The notes under the pieces are model-generated. The model worked only from the letters and a program-made list of their open reading frames with translations, was not told the DNA's origin and searched no databases. DNA of 57,400 bases from Rhizobacter sp. (GTDB lineage Bacteria > Pseudomonadota > Gammaproteobacteria > Burkholderiales > Burkholderiaceae_C): NCBI GenBank assembly GCA_017986065.1, contig JAGNWJ010000001.1:56147-113546 (forward strand), in the 5' to 3' direction. The position numbers and the translations under genes are program-made. This document shows positions 43,814 through 52,302 of this stretch, piece after piece; position 1 is the stretch's first letter, and every line of letters begins with the position of its first letter.

Positions 43814-44766
43814 AGCGGCTGGATCGCTGGGGCTGGTTGCTGGCGGCCACCATCGTCCACGGCGGCGCGGTGGCGACCGAGCCGACCGCGACCACCGCGG
43901 CAGCCGTTCAGCCCGCCACCGAGACAGTCGACGCCTCCGGGCGCCCGATCAACGTCAGCCAGATCGTCGAGCGGGTGCGCAGCGCACGCTACGTGCTGCT
44001 CGGCGAGATCCACGACAACCCACGACACCACCGGCTGCGCGCCGCGCTGTTGCGATCCCTGCTGGCCGACGGCGTGCCGACCCGTGTGGTCTTCGAGCAG
44101 ATGGACCGACAGCACAACGCTGCCATCGCAGCCGCGCCCCGCGACACCGAGGCGATCGTCGAAGCGGGACGACTGGACCGCAAAGGCTGGGCGTGGCCGC
44201 TGCACCGTCCCTTGTTCGACGCAGCGCTGGAAGGAGGGGCAGCCGTGGTCGCGGGCAATCTGGGTCGCGCGCAGGCCAGTCAGGTGGTGCGCGGCGGCCT
44301 GACGCAGGCGCCACCCGATCTGCATCACCTCCTGTCACCGGCAGGAGAAGCCGCTGCCGAGGGCCGGGCGGCCTGGACAGCGGCTCTCGAGGCCGAACTG
44401 CTGCGCCTGGTCGAAGAGGGTCACTGCGGCGCCCTGCCCCGCAGCATGCTGGCTCCGATGGCGTTGGCACAGCGCAGCCGCGATGCAGCGCTGGCGTCTG
44501 CCATGTCGCAGGCGCCTGCAGGAACCCGCGTCGTCCTCATTGCCGGCAACGGCCACGTGCGACGGGACATCGGGGTACCGCACTATCTCGCAGTGGCGGA
44601 CAAGCTCTCGCCAGACGATTCGCGCATCGTCAGCATCGGCTTCCTGGAACGCTCGAGCGAGGGCAAAACCTCGGTCGATGGCCCCTACGACGAGGCTTGG
44701 TTCACGGAACGCGTGGAGCGTCCCGATCCGTGCGCCAGCTTCAGCCCGCCGACGGCGCCGAAATAG
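43810..44766 (+). CDS. ChaN-family protein
   Basis: A 318-residue protein with an N-terminal hydrophobic stretch ([13 protein letters not shown]) suggesting export; there is no lipobox Cys. The ChaN/DUF399 fold shows in [24 protein letters not shown] (HxxH-like) and [22 protein letters not shown]. ChaN homologues bind haem at the outer membrane in Campylobacter. The GTG start overlaps the upstream stop (GTGA), so it is coupled to the isomerase gene. Confidence 0.8.
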   Translation: MKRLDRWGWLLAATIVHGGAVATEPTATTAAAVQPATETVDASGRPINVSQIVERVRSARYVLLGEIHDNPRHHRLRAALLRSLLADGVPTRVVFEQMDRQHNAAIAAAPRDTEAIVEAGRLDRKGWAWPLHRPLFDAALEGGAAVVAGNLGRAQASQVVRGGLTQAPPDLHHLLSPAGEAAAEGRAAWTAALEAELLRLVEEGHCGALPRSMLAPMALAQRSRDAALASAMSQAPAGTRVVLIAGNGHVRRDIGVPHYLAVADKLSPDDSRIVSIGFLERSSEGKTSVDGPYDEAWFTERVERPDPCASFSPPTAPK

Positions 44767-44791
44767 CGCACGCGCAGCGAGTCCGACGCGG

Positions 44792-46105
44792 TCAGCGCAC
44801 GCGTGCGCTCTGCTCTGCGGCTATGGCCAGCAGGTCTTGCGGCCCCGGCTTGTCCCAGTCCGGGCCCTTGTAGAACTTGATGAATTCACCGAGCACCAGC
44901 TGGTGCTTCCAGCCATGGGTGTCGAGTCGCCGGCGGATCGACGGGTGCACCCCGCGTTCGGCAAGCTGCAGCCGCAGCCGGTCTGTCCAGTCGGACTGCT
45001 GCTGCGCGGGCAAGGCCTCGAACTCGGCAATCACGGCTGCGCGCCGTCGGCCGACCCACTCGGAGGTCCAGCCCTCGACCGCGGCAGCGGCGACCTGCGT
45101 CTCGCGCGCGTCGGGCGCAGCCATCGGATCTGCGGCGGCCTTGGCCGCCGAAGCCGAGGTCGACACGAGCAACGCGCGCAGATAACGGTGCGGATCGCGC
45201 AGCGGCTCAGGGAAGTCGCTGGCAGCGCGCTTCTCGAGTGCATCGAGCGCCGCACTCATCGCGTCGTTGCCGTGGGCATGGATCAGGTTTTCGGCGTCCT
45301 CGTCCCGGAGCCCGGCCGCGCGCGCTCGCGCCACCTGGGTCAGGTCGACGGGCTGGGGCGCGCGGCCCAGCGGCAACGTGGCCTGCTGCTTCTTGCTGAT
45401 CCTGAACTGGATGTCCGCGATGAAGCGGCCGGCACGGTGCTCGATCAGTTCGACATCGAGATCGGTCACGGCGTTGACCTCCGCTATGGCCAGCTTCAGC
45501 GTGTCGCGCTTGAAGAACCGGTACTCCTGCTTTATCGAATCCTCGCTGTCCGGGCTGCCGGTCAGGACCGGCCGCCACCAGGGCCAGGGCTGGCGCGCGG
45601 TCAGACCCACGTCGCGATAGCGTGAGCAGATCTCGTAGAGCACGACACCTGCATGCCGCCGCAGTTGCGAGATGACGTCGAGCCGCAGGCGCGCGAAGCG
45701 CTGCGGCTCCAGCAGTTCGTGCTTGATGTTGGGCGCGAACGACCATTCGACCCAGTTCTCGCCCGACTGCTTGTAGAGCTTGGCATGCGCCAGCAGGCCC
45801 GCAACGTTCCAGGCCTCGCCTTCACCGGAGGTCGGTGACTGCCATTCGACTGTGGTGCTGACCATCGCGCGCAGATGCTGCTTGACGATCTCCCGGGCAT
45901 GCGAATTGAAATCGATGCCGCGCAATACGCTTTGGAGCGGCGCGCGATAGACCTCCTGATCGATGCCCTGCTCCTGCGCGAGGTACAGCAGCACGTTGTA
46001 GGCCTTGCGCGCCAGCACCGTGATCTTGCTGGACTTGGTCGGCACGATCGCCAGCGTGTTGACCGGCTTGCGCAAAGGGGGGTCGGCGGACGTCGGATCC
46101 ATCAT
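44792..46105 (-). CDS. repB: Plasmid/chromid replication initiator (Rep_3 family)
   Basis: A 437-residue initiator. The N-terminal two-thirds look like a Rep_3 twin winged-helix protein (NTLAIVPTKSSKITVLARKAYNVLLYLAQ, FKRDTLKLAIAEVNAVTDLDVE, ...FRISKKQQA). The C-terminal third is charged, helical and Ala-rich. It binds iterons to start replication of a plasmid, megaplasmid or chromid. It is divergent from parA-parB across a 0.7-kb region with iteron-like repeats. A 16-bp palindrome (AGCGCACGCGTGCGCT, 44794-44809) overlaps its last codons. Confidence 0.84.
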   Translation of the reverse strand: MMDPTSADPPLRKPVNTLAIVPTKSSKITVLARKAYNVLLYLAQEQGIDQEVYRAPLQSVLRGIDFNSHAREIVKQHLRAMVSTTVEWQSPTSGEGEAWNVAGLLAHAKLYKQSGENWVEWSFAPNIKHELLEPQRFARLRLDVISQLRRHAGVVLYEICSRYRDVGLTARQPWPWWRPVLTGSPDSEDSIKQEYRFFKRDTLKLAIAEVNAVTDLDVELIEHRAGRFIADIQFRISKKQQATLPLGRAPQPVDLTQVARARAAGLRDEDAENLIHAHGNDAMSAALDALEKRAASDFPEPLRDPHRYLRALLVSTSASAAKAAADPMAAPDARETQVAAAAVEGWTSEWVGRRRAAVIAEFEALPAQQQSDWTDRLRLQLAERGVHPSIRRRLDTHGWKHQLVLGEFIKFYKGPDWDKPGPQDLLAIAAEQSARVR

Positions 46106-46145
46106 TGATCGAGTTTGACGTGAACCAGATTCATCCGCAATGGAA

Positions 46146-46167
46146 ATGTGATCGGATCAGATCACAT
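46146..46167. promoter_or_regulatory. 22-bp palindrome ATGTGATC-N6-GATCACAT upstream of repB
   Basis: Perfect 8-base arms around GGATCA, 40 bases before the repB ATG. It is well placed as an operator for Rep autoregulation or as a dimer binding site. Confidence 0.6.
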
Positions 46168-46350
46168 GGCGCGGCCGGAGTCCTAGAACGTCTCACGTCT
46201 GGGATGAGAACTGCCGTGGGACCAGGCCGGATAACCGCCCAAATCGACTCACGTCATCAATTCACCGATCCTCTGCGCGTACCGATGTGCCGCCCATCTT
46301 GCAAGAATCGCCAGGAAGGCGGATCCGAGCGAGATCTTTGCCTGCCTGCG

Positions 46351-46374
46351 CCTACTTTCACTCACCTGAAAGCC
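46351..46374 (+). repeat. Iteron-like repeat 1
   Basis: 24-mer CCTACTTTCACTCACCTG plus AAAGCC. It agrees with repeat 2 (46443-46466) at 20 of 24 positions, with an identical core CACTCACCTG. The distance between repeat starts is 92 bases. Confidence 0.6.
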
Positions 46375-46442
46375 GGTAGGCCGTTGCGTGAACTGAAAGA
46401 GCACCCACTCCGCACCGCCCGATCGCTTCCGTGACGAGCTGG

Positions 46443-46466
46443 CCTACATGCACTCACCTGTCAGCC
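46443..46466 (+). repeat. Iteron-like repeat 2
   Basis: 24-mer CCTACATGCACTCACCTG plus TCAGCC. Shares 20 of 24 positions with repeat 1 and 16 of 24 with repeat 3. Confidence 0.6.
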
Positions 46467-46530
46467 CAGTTTCCTGCACGCAGGCGAACACATCCCCGCA
46501 CCTCACCACCTAAAGTTCCTCACGCATCAA

Positions 46531-46554
46531 CCTGTATGCACTCACTCGGAATCG
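46531..46554 (+). repeat. Iteron-like repeat 3
   Basis: 24-mer CCTGTATGCACTCACTCG plus GAATCG. The core ATGCACTCAC is shared with repeat 2, 88 bases upstream. A further ATTGCACTCACTT copy occurs on the minus strand at 50920-50932, at the recombinase start. Confidence 0.5.
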
Positions 46555-46740
46555 CCTAAGTCTTTGACCGGCATGGGGTTTTCTCGGCCTGAAGTATTTA
46601 AAGGGCTTGAAGAGACTGAAATTGAAAACCCGCGCCGGTCTGATTTTCGATCCCGATCCTGGCCGAGCTGAGGTCAAATCCCGGCTTGATGCGCAGTTGC
46701 GAGGATCTCGCCTGGAAAACGTTCGCGGCATCCCCGGGAT

Positions 46741-46769
46741 TTGACACAATGGCGACAGTTGGCGCAATC
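46741..46769 (+). promoter_or_regulatory. Candidate parA promoter
   Basis: A perfect -35 hexamer TTGACA at 46741-46746 is followed at 17 bases by GCAATC, a weak -10. It lies 38 bases before the proposed parA start. Confidence 0.45.
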
Positions 46770-46806
46770 GCGTTGACTCGCTTGTTTGTCGACTGTTCTG
46801 GAGATC

Positions 46807-48000
46807 GTGTTGGAACCCATCGTCATCGGAAAACCGAAACGCATCACCCTGGCAGACATCGTCGATCAAGCCGAACGCGCTGTCGGCATGATGAGCGAAA
46901 TCCGCAGCGCAATGCTGTCTCCCACCGCTCGCAAGTCGCCCCCGCGCTTCAACAGCACCCAGGTGGCTGCGTTGTGTGGCATCGACAAGGGGCACATGGC
47001 CTATCGGATCACCAAGGGCGATCTGCCGGCCGGTGAACTGAACTCGACCCGTTCGCGACGCGAGTTCAGCCTCGGTGAAGCGCGGCAGTGGGTGCGTGAG
47101 TACCGCCAAACTGCATTGCGCCCGCCTGGCGCCGAGGCGGTCACGATATCGATCGGCAACTTCAAGGGTGGTGTCAGCAAGACGACCACCGCGGTGACGC
47201 TGGCTCAGGGCCTCAGCCTGCGCGGCCACAAGGTGCTGGTGGTCGACACCGATGCCCAGGGCAGCCTGACCACACTCTTTGGCATCCTGCCCGACACCGA
47301 GGTAGACGACGGCGACACGATCCTGCCGCTGTGTACTGGCGCGGAAAGCTCGATTCGCTACGCGATTCGTCCCAGCTACTGGGATGGCATCGATCTCGTC
47401 GCCGCAGCCCCCCTGCTCTACGGTGCGGAATTCGCGCTGCCGGCCAGGCAGGCGCGCGACCCGGAGTTCGAGTTCTGGAACGTGCTGCATTACGGGCTGG
47501 ACGATGTACGCGCCGAATACGACGTGATCATCATCGACACGCCACCGGCGCTGTCGTACACGACGATCAACGCGTTCATGGCGAGCGACGGCCTGATCAT
47601 GCCGCTGCCGCCCAACGCGCTCGACTTCGCGTCTGCGGCGCAGTTCTGGAGCCTGTTCTCCGACCTGGCCGGCGGGCTGCTGACCAACCGGGGCCTCGAC
47701 AAGACGTTCGAGTTCATCCACGTGCTGATGTCGCGGGTTGATTCGTCGGATGCGGCGAGCGCCATCGTGCGCACCTGGATCAGCTCGGTCTACACCGACA
47801 AGGTGCTGCCGGTCGAGATACCGAAGACGGCTGTCACGGCCACCGCATCGGCCGAATTCGGCACCGTCTACGATCTGAGCCGATACGACGGGAACCTGAA
47901 GACATTCAAGCGTGCCAAGGACGCCTACGAGCGCGTGACGGAGTTGATCGAGGGCTCGGTGCAGGCGGTCTGGCGCCGCCAGTTGGAAGGAGAAGCGTGA
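46807..48000 (+). CDS. parA: Partition ATPase ParA
   Basis: A 397-residue ParA with an N-terminal HTH region (about 35-100: RFNSTQVAALCGIDKGHMAYRI) as in plasmid and chromid ParA, and a Walker box NFKGGVSKTTTAVTLA with the signature Lys, then VVDTDAQGSLT and IIIDTPPALSY. It segregates the replicon with ParB. The start is uncertain: GTG (46807) or TTG (46810) both follow GGAG at 46800-46803; an earlier TTG at 46786 is also in frame. It overlaps parB by one base. Confidence 0.9.
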   Translation: MLEPIVIGKPKRITLADIVDQAERAVGMMSEIRSAMLSPTARKSPPRFNSTQVAALCGIDKGHMAYRITKGDLPAGELNSTRSRREFSLGEARQWVREYRQTALRPPGAEAVTISIGNFKGGVSKTTTAVTLAQGLSLRGHKVLVVDTDAQGSLTTLFGILPDTEVDDGDTILPLCTGAESSIRYAIRPSYWDGIDLVAAAPLLYGAEFALPARQARDPEFEFWNVLHYGLDDVRAEYDVIIIDTPPALSYTTINAFMASDGLIMPLPPNALDFASAAQFWSLFSDLAGGLLTNRGLDKTFEFIHVLMSRVDSSDAASAIVRTWISSVYTDKVLPVEIPKTAVTATASAEFGTVYDLSRYDGNLKTFKRAKDAYERVTELIEGSVQAVWRRQLEGEA

Positions 48001-48995
48001 TGGCAAAGAAGCTTTTCGAGAAGGCCGGCCTCATCCACCATCCGCTGCCGGCCACCGCGGATAGGCGCGCCGAGCCGCCCCGGCCTGAAGCCAAGCCGAA
48101 GACCGCGCCCGGCGCGATGATGCATTTCCTGGCATCCCAGTCGGACGCGATCAAGGAGGCCGAGGTCCTGAAGACGCGACTCGAGGCCTTCGACGGCGCG
48201 TCGGTGGTGCGCTCCATCGATCCGTCTCGCGTGATCGCCTCGAAGTGGGCCAACCGGCATGCATCCGCGTTCGAGTCGCCCGAATTCGCTGCGCTCCGGG
48301 AGGAGATCCGCCAGGCCGGCGGCAATGTGCAGCCGATCAAGGTGCGACCTCTGCATGGGCGCGACGATGCCGACTTCGAGATTGTCTTTGGCCACCGGAG
48401 GCATCGCGCCTGCCTGGACCTTGGCTTGCCCGTGCTTGCCATGGTCGAGGAGGTCTCCGACGCCGAACTGTTCGCGGCGATGGATCGCGAGAACCGGCAG
48501 CGAAAGGATCTCAGCCCCTGGGAACAGGGGTTGATGTACCGCAAGGCGCTGGACGAGGGCCTGTATCCGTCGCTGAGGCGGCTGGCCGAGGCGGTCGGCG
48601 CAGATGCCGGTAATGTCAGCAAGGCGTTGACCCTGGCGCGTTTGCCCGATGCGGTGATCGAGGCCTTTCCCACACCGCTGGTGATTCAGTACAACTGGGG
48701 GCCGGCGCTGTCGTCGGCGGTGCAGAAGGATCCCGAAGGCACCATGGCTCGTGCCCGGGCCATTGCGCTGAAGAAGCTGGGCCCGCGCCAGGTGCTGGAC
48801 GCCCTCACCGCCTCGGCGGATCGCGTTGTACCGTACAACACCGCCGACCTCACGATCACGTCGGCCGATGGCAAGCGCGCGGCGCGCATCAGCCATGGCG
48901 CCGACGGCAAGTCGGCGGTGGTTTTCGGCAAGGGCGCCGTCTCCGAGGCTCGGCGCGAGGAACTCCGGCGTTTGATCGCCAGTTTCCTCGGTTGA
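48000..48995 (+). CDS. parB: Partition protein ParB
   Basis: A 331-residue ParB: disordered N-terminus, IDPSRVIASKWANRHASAFES then VFGHRRHRACLDLGLPVLAMVE (ParB box II), an HTH region (LSPWEQGLMYRKALDEGLYPSLRRLAEAVGADAGNVSKALTLARLP), and a C-terminal dimer domain. AAGGAG seven bases upstream favours the ATG over a GTG 3 bases earlier. A parS-like site lies inside its 3' end and another just after it. Confidence 0.92.
   Translation: MAKKLFEKAGLIHHPLPATADRRAEPPRPEAKPKTAPGAMMHFLASQSDAIKEAEVLKTRLEAFDGASVVRSIDPSRVIASKWANRHASAFESPEFAALREEIRQAGGNVQPIKVRPLHGRDDADFEIVFGHRRHRACLDLGLPVLAMVEEVSDAELFAAMDRENRQRKDLSPWEQGLMYRKALDEGLYPSLRRLAEAVGADAGNVSKALTLARLPDAVIEAFPTPLVIQYNWGPALSSAVQKDPEGTMARARAIALKKLGPRQVLDALTASADRVVPYNTADLTITSADGKRAARISHGADGKSAVVFGKGAVSEARREELRRLIASFLG
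48825..48839. other. parS-like site 1 (inside parB)
   Basis: GTTGTACCGTACAAC, a perfect 7-bp inverted repeat around one base, inside the ParB reading frame. Its sister lies exactly 200 bases downstream. Confidence 0.75.
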
Positions 48996-49024
48996 CCGAC
49001 GGCGGCGCGGCCGCTGCGCCGGGT

Positions 49025-49039
49025 GTTGTACGGTACAAC
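49025..49039. other. parS-like site 2 (after parB)
   Basis: GTTGTACGGTACAAC, identical to site 1 apart from the centre base, in the 46-base gap between the parB stop and the recombinase stop. Both sites flank the parB 3' end, the usual place for a centromere of a chromid or megaplasmid. Confidence 0.8.
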
Positions 49040-49041
49040 GG

Positions 49042-50931
49042 TCAGTCGGGCTGCGTACCGCCCTTCTCGCCCGGGCCCGGATTGCAGAGGTAGGCGGCCG
49101 TCGAGACGGCCGATCGATGGCCGAGCCGGTGCTGCAGTGAGCTCAGCGACGCGCCAGCGGCCACCAGCTGCCTGGCGTGGGTGTGGCGCAGCCAGTGGGT
49201 CGAAGCCTGCCGCAGTCGTGCCGCCGTCGCCGGATGCTCGAGCTCCACGGCGTCGGCGCAGCGTCCCAGCGCACCCTTGATCAGGGTGTAGACCCGGCCG
49301 GTTGTCAGCGCCCTGTGCGGATCCGATCGATGTGCGAACAGCGGACGGTCCACCACGCCGGGGGGATCCCCAACGAGACTGCCTGTGCTCCGCAGGTAAT
49401 CCAGCAACTGGCTGGCGACCGCGCCCTGAAGCTCGACGGCGCGCGGCAAGGTCCGCCCGATTTCCGCCGGGATGCACAACGACCACTTCGAGTCGCCCTC
49501 GAGGCTGGCAACGCAGCGCAGCCAGCGCGTTCGCGCGCTGGCCAGCTCCGCGGCACGCAGCCCGGTGTGACACGCGAAGGCCGTCAGCACGCGCAGGCGA
49601 TCGGTGGAAATGCCAGGAGGCTGCACCTCCAGCCACCGCAGCACAGCCTCCCAGTCCCCGTCGCTCAGCGAGCGCGATGTCGGTGCCGGCAAGGCGGGGC
49701 GGTCCGTCGAGGCGGCATCGGCCCAGGGGTCTGATTCCAGGTGGCGCATCCGGACCAGCCAGTTGCAGAGGTTCCTGACGATGCCCAGCGCCGTGGCAAT
49801 CGATGCGGGCGACAGCGCGCCCTCCAGGGGCCGCCATCGATCGGACCAGCGAGGCACATGACGCGGGCTCGTCCAGTCGGCGTCGGGGGCAGCCAGGAAG
49901 TCGCGAAAAGCCGCGCAGTCTTCGGCCTCGAGCGAACTCAGGGCCTTGCCTCGCCGAAAAGCCGCCCACAGCAGAAAGCGTTCGGCCTCACGCCGGTAGG
50001 CGCGCCACGTGTGAGATTCGGGTGAATGTTGAGCGAGCCATGCCTGCACCGCTTCCAGGTCGTCGGTGGCCGGGGTCCGGCGCAGGTGCGCCGCCGCCCG
50101 GTTGGATCCCCGCTCGCCCGACAGCCCCGCCGGGAGCTTCAATCGCTCCAGCGGAACCACGCCGACAGCTCTCGCCGGTTCGAGTGCAACCGGGTCGATG
50201 CGCGAACGCGGTATCAGCGAGCGAGCGGGCAGGGTGCCCAGGGTCTCGGCATGCTCGACCAGCCAGCGCGTGACGCGGGCTGCCCCCAGTGCGCCCACGC
50301 GGGGCACGGTGCGGTGCCAGTGGTAGCCGTGAAAGTCGATCCACTGGTGCAGGCTGTCCAGCGTGTCGATGCCCACCGCGGCCAGGCGGCGTGACAGCTT
50401 GTGGTCGAGCCAGACGGACACCGGATCCGGCGGTTGAGGCGCCACGACCGCCAGCGACTCCAGCCACTGCAAGGCTTCGAGCTGCCGATCGATCAGCCGC
50501 TGCTGTCGAATCACCGGCCGACCCATTCGCGCTTCGGGGTGGGCTTCCTTCCACAGGGCGAGCAACTCGGCCTGACTGTGCATGTCGGTGGGCAGAGTGG
50601 CGGAAAACTCCTCCAGCGTCGGCGCGCTGTCGGCGGGCACGCCGGCGTCCGACCTTCTGCGAAGCAGGGCGGCGATTTCGGGATGGCCGGCACGTCGGGC
50701 CAGCGCGCCGAGTTCATCCTGGAGCAGCGCTGTCACCGAGCGGATGCGGCGGAGATCCGCTGAGCCCCCGGCGTAGAGGTACCGGTCCCAGAGCGTTCGC
50801 ACGTCCAGCCCCTGAACGACACCGCTCAGGAAACGGAAGTGCTCGCGCGTCAGGCGCATGCCGGCGCCAGGAACGCTGGCATGGGTGTGCGTCGGCTGGA
50901 TCGGGCAGAAGTCAGCATAAAGTGAGTGCAA
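49042..50931 (-). CDS. Large tyrosine recombinase (XerC/D-type integrase)
   Basis: Up to 629 residues. The C-terminal about 190 residues form the catalytic domain: HTGLRAAEL (first Arg), THWLRHTHARQL (HxxR), LGHRS, and STAAYL (Tyr nucleophile). A SAM-like core-binding region precedes it, and a long N-terminal part (DUF3701-like) is of unknown role. It could resolve replicon dimers, or be an integrase. The start is uncertain: TTG at 50931 lies inside an iteron-like copy, and ATG at 50859 begins the structured MRLTREHFRFL part. Confidence 0.83.
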   Translation of the reverse strand: MHSLYADFCPIQPTHTHASVPGAGMRLTREHFRFLSGVVQGLDVRTLWDRYLYAGGSADLRRIRSVTALLQDELGALARRAGHPEIAALLRRRSDAGVPADSAPTLEEFSATLPTDMHSQAELLALWKEAHPEARMGRPVIRQQRLIDRQLEALQWLESLAVVAPQPPDPVSVWLDHKLSRRLAAVGIDTLDSLHQWIDFHGYHWHRTVPRVGALGAARVTRWLVEHAETLGTLPARSLIPRSRIDPVALEPARAVGVVPLERLKLPAGLSGERGSNRAAAHLRRTPATDDLEAVQAWLAQHSPESHTWRAYRREAERFLLWAAFRRGKALSSLEAEDCAAFRDFLAAPDADWTSPRHVPRWSDRWRPLEGALSPASIATALGIVRNLCNWLVRMRHLESDPWADAASTDRPALPAPTSRSLSDGDWEAVLRWLEVQPPGISTDRLRVLTAFACHTGLRAAELASARTRWLRCVASLEGDSKWSLCIPAEIGRTLPRAVELQGAVASQLLDYLRSTGSLVGDPPGVVDRPLFAHRSDPHRALTTGRVYTLIKGALGRCADAVELEHPATAARLRQASTHWLRHTHARQLVAAGASLSSLQHRLGHRSAVSTAAYLCNPGPGEKGGTQPD

Positions 50932-51097
50932 TGATAAATAAACTTATCAATCGATCTATTTCTATCTGACGCGTGTCTCCCGCTTCGATAGGGGCACGTG
51001 CCGTGAGGTCAGCGACGGCTGACCGAGCGAGGTTTCCTCCGCCAGACGCACAATCGCGAGCGGCTCGACTCATCCCTTCAAGCCTGGAGACGTTCCC
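50932..51097. other. Intergenic region upstream of the H-NS gene
   Basis: An AT-rich block at 50932-50965 (GATAAATAAACTTATC inverted repeat) is followed by GGTCAGC-GACG-GCTGACC (51007-51024), a perfect 7-bp hairpin, and GGCACGTGCC near 50993. These could be the promoter and operator of the recombinase and H-NS genes. Confidence 0.45.
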
Positions 51098-51451
51098 ATG
51101 CCCAAGTCCTACGCCCAACTCATGAAGCAGATCGATGTGCTCAGGCATCAGGCTGAAAGCATCAAGCGAAAGGAAGTGGAGGGCGTCATCAAGCGCATCA
51201 GGGAAGCGATCACGGTGTACGGGCTCACCGCCGCCGATCTGGGCCTGTCCGGTTCGAAGCCGGGAAATCGGCATTCCGGGCTGAAGCGGGCGGGTGGTGC
51301 GCTGGACAAGACCGGCAAGCCGGTCAGGGTGCCGGCCAAGCCGAAGTTCCGCGACGACGCCGGCCACTCGTGGTCCGGCAAGGGGCCGCGCCCAGGCTGG
51401 TTCAAGGCGGCACTGGCCAGCGGCAAGACCATCGACGACCTGACGGTCTGA
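51098..51451 (+). CDS. H-NS family nucleoid protein
   Basis: A 117-residue protein with an N-terminal coiled coil (MKQIDVLRHQAESIKRKEVEGVIKRIREAI) and the C-terminal DNA-binding motif FRDDAGHSWSGKGPRPGWFKAAL, the AT-hook-like loop of H-NS proteins from beta-proteobacteria. Such proteins silence AT-rich foreign DNA, and replicon-borne copies often lower the cost of the replicon. It is 167 bases from the recombinase start and 9 bases before the FMN reductase. Confidence 0.92.
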   Translation: MPKSYAQLMKQIDVLRHQAESIKRKEVEGVIKRIREAITVYGLTAADLGLSGSKPGNRHSGLKRAGGALDKTGKPVRVPAKPKFRDDAGHSWSGKGPRPGWFKAALASGKTIDDLTV

Positions 51452-51460
51452 TCGGCTTCC

Positions 51461-52060
51461 ATGAGTACCCGACCACGCGTTCTGGTGATCAGTGGCAGCG
51501 CCCGCAGCGGCTCGCTCAATCAGCGACTGGCCGCTGTCGCCGCGGGCCTGGCCGAGCAAGCCGGCGCTCAGGTGACGACGGTGGATCTGCGGGCGCTTGC
51601 GCTGCCGATCTACGATGCCGATCTCGAAGCGCTTGGCATGCCGGAGGGCGCGCGGCAGTTGCGCCGTCTGTTCGCCGAGCACGACGCCCTGCTGCTGGTT
51701 TCGCCCGAGTACAACGGGTTTCCGACGCCGCTGCTGATCAACGCGCTCGACTGGGTCACGCGTCCTGCCGCCGAGGAGGGTCTGCCTTCAGGCATCGCGT
51801 CCCTGACCGGTACGGTGGCCGGTCTGTTCAGCGCGTCACCCGGAGCGTTGGGCGGCCTGCGCAGCCTGCTGTTCACCCGCCAGTTCCTGCAGATGAATCT
51901 CGGCATGCTGGTCGTGCCCGAGCAGTTCGGGCTGGCGCTGGCTGAGCAGGCCTTCGACGAGTCCGGTGCATTGCGCGACCCGAAGTCCCAGGCGGCGGTG
52001 AGCCGGGTGGTTCAGTCGGTGTTGCGAACGACAGCAGCTGTCACCGCGCCCGCGGCCTGA
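51461..52060 (+). CDS. NAD(P)H-dependent FMN reductase
   Basis: A 199-residue flavodoxin-fold protein with the phosphate loop SGSARSGSLNQRL, LLLVSPEYNGFPTPLLINALDWVTRP, and LFSASPGALGG, as in ChrR/ArsH-like and SsuE-like NADPH:FMN reductases. It reduces FMN or quinones. It starts 9 bases after the H-NS stop, and its 3' end overlaps a small minus-strand gene by 49 bases. Adjacency to an iron locus may be relevant for ferric reduction (inference). Confidence 0.86.
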   Translation: MSTRPRVLVISGSARSGSLNQRLAAVAAGLAEQAGAQVTTVDLRALALPIYDADLEALGMPEGARQLRRLFAEHDALLLVSPEYNGFPTPLLINALDWVTRPAAEEGLPSGIASLTGTVAGLFSASPGALGGLRSLLFTRQFLQMNLGMLVVPEQFGLALAEQAFDESGALRDPKSQAAVSRVVQSVLRTTAAVTAPAA

Positions 52061-52173
52061 TCTGCCAGCAGCGGGGCAGGTCCCGCACCGGATCGGCGGC
52101 CCTGGGCCTCGCGCCACACCGCGGCGGCCGCCGCGCGGCTGCGTTCTTCCGGCAGGGCGGCATCGACGTTCAT
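52012..52173 (-). CDS. Small unknown protein (53 residues) divergent from tonB
   Basis: A 53-residue protein (MNVDAALPEERSRAAAAAVW...), with a strong ribosome-binding site GAAGGAG eight bases before the ATG. It is Ala-rich and I do not recognise it. The Fur-like site lies 44 bases upstream of its start, so it may be iron-regulated. Confidence 0.55.
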   Translation of the reverse strand: MNVDAALPEERSRAAAAAVWREAQGRRSGAGPAPLLADQAAGAVTAAVVRNTD

Positions 52174-52216
52174 CGCGACTCCTTCAAGAAAAGGAGAAGT
52201 TTCGATGTGTATATGA

Positions 52217-52233
52217 ATGCGAATCGTTCGCAT
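52217..52233. promoter_or_regulatory. Fur-box-like inverted repeat
   Basis: ATGCGAA-TCG-TTCGCAT, perfect 7-base arms, between the divergent small gene and tonB; the GAAT/ATTC pattern fits Fur-type operators, and the downstream genes are iron-uptake genes. Confidence 0.65.
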
Positions 52234-52302
52234 GTGCGTTATGATCGGTCCCAGTTTCTGGTGGATCACGGTTTTCAACGGACCGCTTCGACTTCGCTGC
52301 AC

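Larger units (their letters stand above)
46106..46806. other. Putative replication origin region between repB and parA
   Basis: This 700-base region holds no good ORF. It has a 22-bp palindrome near the repB start, three iteron-like repeats spaced about 90 bases, several short CTCACG/CTCACC repeats, an AT-richer block at about 46555-46690 that could melt, and the parA promoter. I see no good DnaA box. Confidence 0.7.

Noticed and set aside
44794..44809. 16-bp palindrome AGCGCACGCGTGCGCT as an intrinsic terminator
   Set aside because: It overlaps the repB coding end and has no T tract or loop; it may be only a coding coincidence.
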